A DNA stretch of 64,000 nucleotides from Serripes groenlandicus (lineage: Eukaryota; Mollusca; Bivalvia; Cardiida; Cardiidae): NCBI GenBank assembly GCA_031761405.1, contig JASEVX010000005.1, forward strand, positions 9,583,040-9,647,039. The letters run 5' to 3'. The notes under the pieces are model-generated. The model searched no databases. It was not told the origin of the DNA and saw nothing but the letters and a program-made list of their open reading frames with translations. Shown piece after piece: positions 55,775 through 64,000 of this stretch (within the stretch, counting starts at the first letter, position 1; each line of letters begins with the position of its first letter). Made by a program: the position numbers and the translations under genes.

Positions 55775-57255
55775 ACAAGAGGACCATAATGGTCCTATAT
55801 TGCTCACCTGTTTTTTCCCCTATATGAGTCTATGAAAAACAAGTGACCCCCGGGGAGGGCTCATTTTTGACCCCAGTGCTATAATTTGAACAATCTTGGT
55901 AGAAGTCCACTAGATGATGCTACATACCAAATATCTTTTAGACAAGAAAGTTTTTAAAGTTTTTTCCCTATCTATGTAAAACAAGTGACCAGAGGGAGGG
56001 GTCATTTTTTATCCCATGGCTATAATTTGAACAATCTTGGTAGAGGTCCACTAGATGATGCTACATACCAAATATCACAGGCCAGGGACCTCTACTCTTA
56101 GACAAGAAGATTTTTAAAGTTTTTCCCCTAAATGAGTCTATGTAAAACAAGGGACTCCGGGATGGGGTCATTTTTGACCCGAGGGCTATAATTTGAACAA
56201 TCTTGGTAGAGGTCCACAATGATGCTACATACCAAATATTAAAGGCCTGGGCCTTCTACTTTTAGACAAGAACATTTTTATAGTTTTTTCCGCATATGAG
56301 TTTATGTAAAACAAGTGACCCCCGGAGAGAGGTCATTTTTGACCCCAGGGCTATTATTTGAACAGGCTTGGTAGAGGTTCACTAGATGATGCTACATACC
56401 AAATATCTTTTAGACAGGAAGACTTTTTAAGTTTTTTCCCTATATCAGTCTATGTAAAACAAGTGATCCCTGGGGAGGGGTCAATTTTGACCCCAGCGCT
56501 ATAATTTGAACAATCTAGGCAGAAGTCCACTAGATGTAATGATGCTACATACCAAATATCAAAAGCATGGGCCTTCTAGTTTTTCCCTTATCTATGTCAA
56601 ACAAGTGACCCCCGGGGAGGGGTCATTTTTGACCCCAGGGCTATTATTTGAACAATCTTGGTAGAAGTCCACTACTACTTGATGCTACATACCAAATGTC
56701 AAAGGCCTGGGGCCTCTACTTTTAGACAAAAAGATTTTTTAAGTTTTTTCTCTATATGAGTCTATGTAAAACAATAGACCCCAGGGGAGGGGTCATTTTG
56801 AACAATCTTAGTAGAGGTCCACTAGATGATGCTACATACCAAATATCAAAGGCCTGGGCCCTCTACTCTTAGACAAGAAGATTTTTAAAGATTTTTCCCT
56901 ATATGAGTCTATGAAAAAGCAAGTGACCCCCCGGAAATTTGAACAATCTTGGTAGAGGTTCACTAGATGATGCTACATACCAAATATCAAAGGCTTTCTA
57001 CTTTCAGACAAGAAGATTTTTTAAGCTTTGGTTAATTTCCCCTTTTTTCGTAGCCGTGGCAACCAAAGATCTGCATGGAATAGAATTCTTTGAACAAGTT
57101 AGAAAGAGATCCACCCAAGGAACATTCCTGTAAAATTATTTTGAATTTGGTTAATTGGTTTAGGAGGAGAAGTCGTTTGTAGGAAAAAGTAAACGGACGG
57201 ACGACGGACGGTGAGCGATCACAAAAGCTCACCTTGCACTTCATGCATAGGTGGG
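55775..57255 (+). repeat. interspersed repeat with eight internal copies of a 130-180 bp unit
   Basis: Starts AAGAGGACCATAATGGTCCT and TTGCTCACCTG, ends GTGAGCGATCACAAAAGCTC. Inside, GGGGTCATTTTTGACCCCAG, GGTAGAGGTCCACTAGATGA and TGCTACATACCAAATATC recur about eight times. The last part (57040-57200) is shared with the reverse copy at 3.6 kb. Non-coding. Confidence 0.75.
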
Positions 57256-57269
57256 CTAAAAATACTGAA

Positions 57270-57470
57270 AATCTCAATTAATTTAATAGAGATGAAAACA
57301 TTGTGGCAAAAGGAGAAATTGCCAATTTTTAGCAATTTCTCCATTTGCAATAATGTTTTCAAAATTTGTCTGCTGCAGAGGCATCAGAAAGCATCTACAT
57401 GTAGAAAATGTTTAACCCTTTACCACTAACAGACTACTTCTGACGTAGCGTCTGTATGTGGGAAAGGATA
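57270..57470. mobile_element. palindromic short element (MITE-like)
   Basis: ACATTGTGGCAAAAGGAGAA then ATTGCCAATTTTTAGCAAT and TTCTCCATTTGCAATAATGT form a hairpin of about 30 bp arms, followed by GTCTGCTGCAG and ACCCTTTACCACTAACAG. Related pieces at 7.3, 57.6, 59.5 and 63.3 kb. Confidence 0.65.
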
Positions 57471-58196
57471 ACTAAGAAAGAATCTAAAAATAATTTACAT
57501 GTACAAAATTTACTTTAAGGTTAAATTAAAATGCTCAAAACTTGTAATGCTTGGCTGTGGAAGAGTAGCAGACAACTTCTTGAATAATTGTAGGGAAGGA
57601 GAAATTTCTCCTATTAGAAAAAATTCTTCCATCCTTAAAACGTTTTCTATGGACAGATATTATATTAGGAGATGCATTCCAATTTTTTCTCGAAAATTGT
57701 TGGAAAAGGAGAACATGCTAATAATGATGAATTTCTTCCTTTCCAAAAATATTTTCTTTTCAGGAATAACATCAAATTATCATTTGTCACAATATAAAAT
57801 GTTTTTTCCCAAAGCTATATGTTCAAGCATGTATAAGTATTTAACCCTGTCCCACATGCAGATGACTTAAATATTATAACGTTATAACTTTAAATAACAT
57901 TGTTGTAAAATCAGAAAATCCTGACAAGTAATTTCTCTTTTTGTCATAATGTTTTCTATTGTATACAATTATTACATGGCCTTTGATAGATGTTGCACAG
58001 GTTTTTGCAGAGTTGTTTTCAAATAGGTCTGCTGTAGTCTGATTTATGTGAGAAAATGCTAAATATGCTACAATTTTTTTAAGAATTTGCTTATTTTTCA
58101 GTTTATTTGCTTCATGTGTTAAATGATAACAGCTATGATTGGATTTATTTCATATGATTTATTATGAGTCCATGAATAAAAAATGAAACACTTTCA
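57471..58196. other. no gene seen; decayed palindromic elements
   Basis: Further decayed copies of the hairpin element are suggested by AGTAGCAGACAACTTC at 57568 and a tail AACCCTGTCCCACATGCAGATG at about 57842. The plus-strand frame 57499-57870 runs through these and is not called. Confidence 0.4.
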
Positions 58197-58197
58197 G

Positions 58198-58433
58198 TGT
58201 TAATCAGAATTATCTTATCTAAAGTGTCCTCTTCAATCATTGATTCTCTGAATACTGCTGTCCTTAAAAGAATAGTATTTATTCTTTTCAATGACTATGA
58301 TGCCAAGCTCTGTTTTCAGAGTTTTTTAATCACAAATTTACCAGCACTACATGAATATGCTCCGACAGTAGCTGTCAGATCCATCAAGTTTCTATTGTCT
58401 CTGCTTATGAAAGTTGTTTCCTTCCCTTCATGA
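58198..58433 (+). CDS. possible host exon, 78 codons, unrecognised
   Basis: Opens directly after AACACTTTCAG, an acceptable splice acceptor, and ends in TGA. The translation has a helix-rich, non-repetitive composition: KRIVFILFNDYDAKLCFQ, HEYAPTVAVRSIKFLLSLL. It could be a terminal exon of a HEAT-like protein, but I recognise no family and no other exon of such a gene is visible upstream. A chance frame remains possible. Confidence 0.22.
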
Positions 58434-58495
58434 AATCTAGAATGTTAGCACAAAAATCACCGGCTATAGTAAAACAACTCACAGCCATGATTTTA

Positions 58496-58774
58496 TCACC
58501 CAGCAAAAACTAATTTAGAAATTTCTGAATTCTTAGTAATGTGTATATAAGTGGTCACTAAACGAGGTCCAATGTAGCCTGTGTAGGACAGGTTTGACTC
58601 ATTATCGCATTCCATGATGGGAATTAACGCCTCTTCATCTTTTTCTGTATCGAGCTGTACAGGGACATTGAGTTCAATTGCCCGTCTTACAAGGTCTTCT
58701 TGCTGGTGTTGTCTACTATTTAAAATAACCCATATCAGGGACAGGAAATTGGTTTTTCTTGCTTGGTCGAACAC
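58496..58774 (-). CDS. possible exon or gene fragment, minus strand, unrecognised
   Basis: An open stretch of 92 codons without ATG at its beginning, preceded in frame by a TAA. It encodes LIWVILNSRQHQQEDLVRRA and EALIPIMECDNESNLSYTGY, which looks protein-like rather than repeat-derived. No acceptor fits the start, so it may be a decayed exon. Function unknown. Confidence 0.25.
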   Translation of the reverse strand: MFDQARKTNFLSLIWVILNSRQHQQEDLVRRAIELNVPVQLDTEKDEEALIPIMECDNESNLSYTGYIGPRLVTTYIHITKNSEISKLVFAG

Positions 58775-59494
58775 AAATTAAGTGGCCTGAATATACCTGA
58801 AATATAAATAAAAAACATAGCTAGAAACAAAATTTAATGTTTGTCATAAGTATAATAAGTTTCCTGTGTGATTACACAATGTTGAATCGTATCTTACATA
58901 ATCAGAAAACTATTAATATCTAACCATTGAAATACCACACTCATGTGATTACATGTGAAGTTGGGAACAATTCACAAGCCCCTTGATGGATTTTAATACA
59001 TAAAGAATGTGACATGAGAGAAATTGTTGATTTACCCATCATATGCTCAATTGTTGAAAATAAGTTTCAAATGTAAATAGATATATTACTAATAGACAAT
59101 TTATAAAAAAGCTTGACGATAACACGGGTCTCCCTCTCTCAATACTCCCTCGAAATAGCAATACACCAGTATTTACACTAGGATTTTGTTAACTGGATCA
59201 ACCAGTTTAATAATAGCTTTTAATAGCACATGATCTAGTGTTCGGTTAGTTAGTTTAATATGAATACAGCCATGGTCTTTGTCTACAAATACTTTTCATT
59301 TGGTTTTTGCTTCTTAATGTACTGCTATAGACTCACGCGATAGCTAATTTAGCTAATTTGAACAATTGGTTAGCGGTATCTAGATTAATACTACAGCCTG
59401 TTCACGGACATTGACAAGGTACTTACTCGATGTTTTAATAAGCTTCTGGTGCATTTACCTTAAAAATTTACTAAGGCTTTAACCGTTTCCCTCA
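58775..59494. other. intergenic, no gene seen
   Basis: No gene, RNA or clear repeat recognised. Confidence 0.4.
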
Positions 59495-59605
59495 TGTAGA
59501 CACTTTCTGACGCCTCTGAAGCAGACAACTTTTGAAATCATAGTGGCAAATGGTGAAATTGCTCATGATGAGCAATTTCTCCATTTGTCACAATGATTTA
59601 AACTC
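59495..59605. mobile_element. palindromic short element (MITE-like), second good copy
   Basis: CTCTGAAGCAGACAAC precedes ATAGTGGCAAATGGTGAAAT then TGCTCATGATGAGCA and ATTTCTCCATTTGTCACAAT, forming a hairpin with perfect centre GCTCATGATGAGC. Confidence 0.65.
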
Positions 59606-59879
59606 TATTCAATATTCATACTATCATTTTGAGATTTTTCCCATCTTTCGGACTTGATACGTGTGAAAGCTTGAGCCGAAGGCTCGAGCGAAGCACGCCT
59701 ATAGGTTACACGTACGAACACATCATACGAGATCAAAACAACGAGAATTCAGTACAATCTTACTGTTTTTCACATATCAAATCTCAACCCCATAGCACTT
59801 TTTTTCGGCCATTTTGCTTCCGGTCTTACTGGTGAATGTAGAGCGCCTATGTAATAGAGAGTGAGAGCGCCTATGTAAT

Positions 59880-60234
59880 AGAGATTGCCAAATGTGACGT
59901 CATTGCAACGAAAAGTAACGTCATTGTAAGGCAAGTAATAAATAAATAACAAAAGGAAAACGACAGGAATGGTAGGAAAAGATAGTTTGACTCGTCACAA
60001 ATGGATTTCATTCACTGGAAGGACTTTATGAAGGCTAAGTCGACTATTCTTTTGTACCTGTCATCATTATTTCATGGATTTTATATCTTTGCAATATAGA
60101 GAAGCAATAAACACTTGAAAATGATTGTAAATAATTTCAACGGAAGTTATCGTTCGTTACACTGGCCTCGGATATTATTTTAACTGAAAAGGACGAACAA
60201 TTCTGTTTCTGTATCGGCATAGCTTCATTTCAAG
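59880..60234 (+). promoter_or_regulatory. possible host promoter with untranslated first exon
   Basis: TGACGTCA at 59895-59902 is a CRE-type site; a near match AACGTCATTG follows at about 59917 and another TGACGTCA lies at 60340-60347. The stretch up to 60234 ends CATTTCAAG followed by GTAAGC, a good donor. No TATA box or linked coding exon could be confirmed. Confidence 0.28.
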
Positions 60235-60769
60235 GTAAGCTATTTATTATATCAATAATTTTCTTAAAAATATAACTTCATTTCTAAATTATTTGTTATA
60301 TCTGTTGGGAACGATCCACGATGCTTTCGTCACATCGCGTGACGTCACATGGTGCGTATCGTTTATGACTGTATCTGTCATTTGAAGCCGAAGCCGTCTT
60401 GTCAAATGTTGACTCCACTCAAGAAAATAGCTATTAAAACTATCATATCTTCGACTGTCTAGTTGTATTGACTTTAAGACGTTTATCTATTTATTGCAGT
60501 AAATGTAGCAAACAAACAAAACTACAGTCAATTTCAAATTATTTGCCTTCAATTTACATTATTTTTTTACATTGTACAGTTTAACAGTTTATGTCTATGA
60601 CCTAGTCTTTGTCAAATCATGAAAGTATGACCAGAATCAGTTCACCCTGATTTTGGGGTATAAATAGTAAATGTCTTAATGTCTATATCCTCCAACCTGA
60701 AAGAGAGGAAAACACTTTTATGCCTTCAAATGAGTCTATTGTTTTAAAGAAATGATGTTATATGTGGAC

Positions 60770-61270
60770 TATCAGTACAACACATAACTTTTCTTTCAAT
60801 AGGCTGAATTTCTAGTAGTTTCATTTTTTTTTTTTATCCAAAATTTGTTTATTGATCAAACTCAAATGAGTCCATTGTTTTAAAGGAATGATGTCATATG
60901 TGGGCTATCAATAAAACACATTACTTTTCTTTCATCAGGCTGAATTTCTAGTAGATTTATCTTTTTTTTTATCCAAAATGTGTTTATTGATCAAACTCAA
61001 ATGAGTCCATTGTTTTAAAGAAATGATGTCATATATATGTGGACTATCAGTAAAACACATTACTTGTCTTTCAACAGGCTGCATTTCTAGTAGATTCATC
61101 TTTTTTTTAACCAAAATGTGTTTATTGATCAAACTCAAATGAGTCATGATTGTTTAAAAGAAATGATGTCATATGGGGGCTATCAGTAAAACACTTTACT
61201 TTTCTTTCAACAGGCTGAATTTCTAGTAGTTTCCTTCTTTTCTTTTTTATCCAAAATGTGTTTATTGATC
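60770..61270. repeat. 137-bp tandem repeat, about 4 copies
   Basis: GGCTGAATTTCTAGTAG or close variants occur at about 60802, 60939, 61077 and 61214, with TTTATTGATCAAACTCAAAT and GAGTCCATTGTTTTAAA between. The T tract differs in length between copies. Confidence 0.88.
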
Positions 61271-63330
61271 AGATTGGACAAACTTGGTACTAAGAATTTA
61301 AACATTATTTTCACTAGGTTATTTAAAATACTCTGCATGTATGTATTCAAACAATATTTGAAAAAGATTCAACATCTATTGACAGCACTATTTTCATACT
61401 TGGGAGCACAACAACCAATGACGTCATAGAACTCTTCAAATTGAAGAGCAAATGCAAAATAAAAGCCTTTTACGGTCACCGATTTAGGTCCGTCTATGAA
61501 ACAGGGCAATGTACACTAACTATATCAAACTCAAATAAGGTAAAAACAAACTGAGCATTGAAATCTGTAGATAAAGAGGATCAATCTCTATTTAAATTCA
61601 ACAAACACTCAAAATACTTTTTATTCAAATAAATTTGTATAAACATTTTGGTTGAACAATAAAGAAAACGTAATCTGTTTTTCAACAGAAAAAGGCTATA
61701 AGGCAGTTCATAATTAATGTCAGTTATGTTAGTCACCCAGTGACCTCACATAAGTGTTCTGTCCTCTGATATAACTGAAATACCACAGAAATGTATCTGT
61801 TTTCTATGTAATTTAATTATTGTGAAATCCATTTTTCTGTGTGAAATTGTATAATCTATACAATAGAAATGGTAAAATTTAAATTGGTATACATTCATTG
61901 TAACAAAAAAAATCTTATACTTTACTGGTAATAAAAGTACACATATTTTCATGAACTGCTGCTCAAAATAAAAACCTATACTGTAGTTTAATGGTAAAAC
62001 ACCTGGTCTAACAAGAGTTCTAAGATCAAATCTCAGCAGGTACATGTTTTGAAAGAGGCAACTAAACTTAACAATGTATACATGAAACAATTATGTTGTG
62101 GGGAGTTGTCTTACTTAAACACTTATTACATTTTTATCCAGGCTTCTAGTGAAAATAGTTTACTCCCTGTACCCTTTTCAAAAGCTTTTATAATTGAGCA
62201 ATAACAATTAAAAAAAGGAATGGTTATCAACATTGATAACTCTGAGAATCTGTACATGTTCAAGGATTGATCCAGCTTTGATAACCGTTCTAATATCAAA
62301 GTTTTAACGAAATTTATACATCATATTTTTATAATAGAGCAATTTTAACATGATCACTAACAATGTTAAATTATTGCAAATTCTTCTGGAAAATCCATTT
62401 CTCTGTTTGTACTTTTTATAATTTCTTTATTTGCTATAAACATAATGTTTATTGTTTTATGCAATAAAATGTATATTGAATATATTGATCAGATCTTATA
62501 TTATCCATTTTTTTTTCAAACAACATATTTCAGATACATGTATATATATTCAGTAACTGTTGTTGACACTAAGTCTGGTACTTATTAACAAATAATCTGA
62601 TGCTGTTTTCATGTTTTACAAATTAAAAACCAGAAAAGGATATAGGTGTTCAAAGTGAAAATGTTGTTGAATAGGAACATATTATTCATTTTGGATATGT
62701 TCATTTTGGATCAATTACACCATTCCGACAATGTATTCGGATTAGTCACAGAAATCAAGTAATTTACATCAGACAAGGCCGGCTAAACTTTAACCTTTCC
62801 AACATACATCATTAAAAATGGGACTTTTGAAAATATTTGTCAAAAATTACATTTTTCTCAGTCATCTTAAATTGTCTCAAGATTATACATTCAGCCAGAT
62901 CATGCAAAGTTAGCCATCTGCCTTGTAAGATTGTTGTGTGGAGTAATGTTAAGCGCAAGTCATTTAATCAACCATGGTAAGAGTCAGTTTTCAATTATAT
63001 GTATTACTAGTTTACAAATAACTGGCATTTGTAAAAATAAATCAGAACATTCTTCAATGCCTTCTAGTGTTGTTTTCCATCAACATCCTTGGAAATCTTA
63101 CAGTCTATTACAATCCTGACCTAATAAAAAATAAAACAGATATATATGTACAAATTAAACTTAAATGCATGCTAAGTTTCGTTTTTTTCAATATGTTTTT
63201 CAAATTCTGTTTTTGTAACTTAAATTTCTACAATTTGCCTATTAATTTGTTTCTTGTTGGGGGACAGGCAGTGCTTAATTAATTGTTCTTGCTTTCACAC
63301 GACCTAGGCTTTGCCTATTAACATATTAAC
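61271..63330. other. intergenic, no gene seen; one tRNA-like trace
   Basis: At about 61980-62040 the sequence TGTAGTTTAATGGTAAAAC ... AGATCAAATCTC resembles tRNA A and B boxes and is probably a decayed SINE head. Frames of 60-114 codons here have no recognised domain. Confidence 0.4.
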
Positions 63331-63376
63331 TTCAAAGTCGTCTGCTGCAGCTTTATTGTATGTGGGAAAGGGTAAA
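63331..63376. mobile_element. end of a palindromic short element
   Basis: AAAGTCGTCTGCTGCAGCTT then TGTGGGAAAGGGTAAA, the same 3' end as in the 57.3-kb copy. Confidence 0.5.
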
Positions 63377-63714
63377 TTATAAACAAAATAAACAACAGGC
63401 TGGGTATGCATTGTGAGCAATGACCATATATGCATGTATCTGATTCTGAAAAATCTCAAGGCTTTAGTTTATAGGATATTTAAACCATTACTAACCAGAA
63501 TTATTTTGTTGTTGACTTGTTTATACAAATGGATCCAATTAAACAAAGGGACACAACTTTGGTTAACTATAACAAGTCGGATTCGCTACACTGTATATTT
63601 GCCACAGTACCACGATTTAATTAAAATGTATCCCACTCTCTTTCACTATATCTTATTGCATAATTCCCAACTGTAATGTAAATGTAGTGTAGTCCAGGTT
63701 GTAAAAATAATCAG

Positions 63715-63933
63715 ATGGTTGAAATTGAGAATGTGTTTGAATATTTGTCAGTTCGAAGAATTTGTTGTCCGACAGTCATGATTGAAGATTTTCGCGAAGA
63801 CTGCCGACATCTCTACAATATAATGTTAGGCCTACTTACCAACACTTTAGACGATAAATTGGAGTTGTTTCTATTTAAATATTTCACCAGATACGTCTCA
63901 AGTCGTCATTATTGGGGATACAGTAAAATGTAA
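63715..63933 (+). CDS. possible small gene or exon, unrecognised
   Basis: An ATG directly after AATAATCAG opens 72 codons: MVEIENVFEYLSVRRIC, MIEDFREDCRHLYNIMLG, DDKLELFLFKYFTRYV. The mixed charged and hydrophobic composition is protein-like, but no family is recognised. It could be an internal or first coding exon of a gene continuing past the window. Confidence 0.22.
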   Translation: MVEIENVFEYLSVRRICCPTVMIEDFREDCRHLYNIMLGLLTNTLDDKLELFLFKYFTRYVSSRHYWGYSKM

Positions 63934-64000
63934 GGCTTCAAACGGCAATTTTCCGTTGTGTCTGTAAAGCGCTTAACTGTAAATGGCGTGCGTCTAGATC

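Overview
The window is AT-rich, repeat-dense eukaryotic DNA with spliceosomal GT-AG introns, tRNA-derived SINEs, decayed LINEs, many short terminal-inverted-repeat (TIR) elements and one large Polinton/Maverick-type element. Several interspersed repeats look like families common in bivalve mollusc genomes, such as the GCTCACC-ended repeats, the short element ending in TGAGCC...GGCTCA, and palindromic elements ending in GTCTGCTGCAG. I therefore infer a bivalve or related mollusc. No complete host gene is evident.

Layout: 1-12.3 kb is intergenic sequence with a 58-bp satellite, a foldback element (5.44-5.99 kb) and a 1.77-kb minisatellite (9.9-11.67 kb). From 12.35 to 44.0 kb lies a mosaic of local duplications. 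A LINE fragment is followed by a minisatellite plus flank (12.86-17.05 kb), duplicated directly at 21.79-27.8 kb. An inverted pair links 17.05-21.76 kb with 34.4-36.7 kb. A further repeated unit occurs at 28.5-30.2 plus 34.3-35.66 kb and again at 41.4-44.0 kb. TIR elements, LINE remnants and SINEs are scattered through this mosaic.

From about 44.0 to 53.9 kb is the Polinton-like element. It holds a macro-domain fragment, a TATA/CCAAT promoter with a candidate leader exon, an opposite-strand three-exon coiled-coil gene, and a six-exon family-B DNA polymerase with visible breaks. These are followed by a tightly packed plus-strand cluster: small basic protein, C2H2 finger + packaging ATPase (split by a 226-bp TIR insertion), second small basic protein, short basic protein, DDE integrase, chromodomain tail in the -1 frame, and a 56-aa membrane protein. 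I did not find capsid or protease genes, nor the element's own TIRs.

The most interesting signal is the integrase/chromodomain junction. A U_UUA_AAC heptamer in the correct phase, a stop codon one codon later and a 10-bp downstream stem suggest that programmed -1 frameshifting adds the chromodomain. A second theme is a set of at least five TIR elements whose terminal motif is repeated many times inside the element.

From 53.9 to 64 kb there are molluscan-type interspersed repeats, a 137-bp tandem array, and weak hints of host exons and a promoter (58.2, 60.2 and 63.7 kb).
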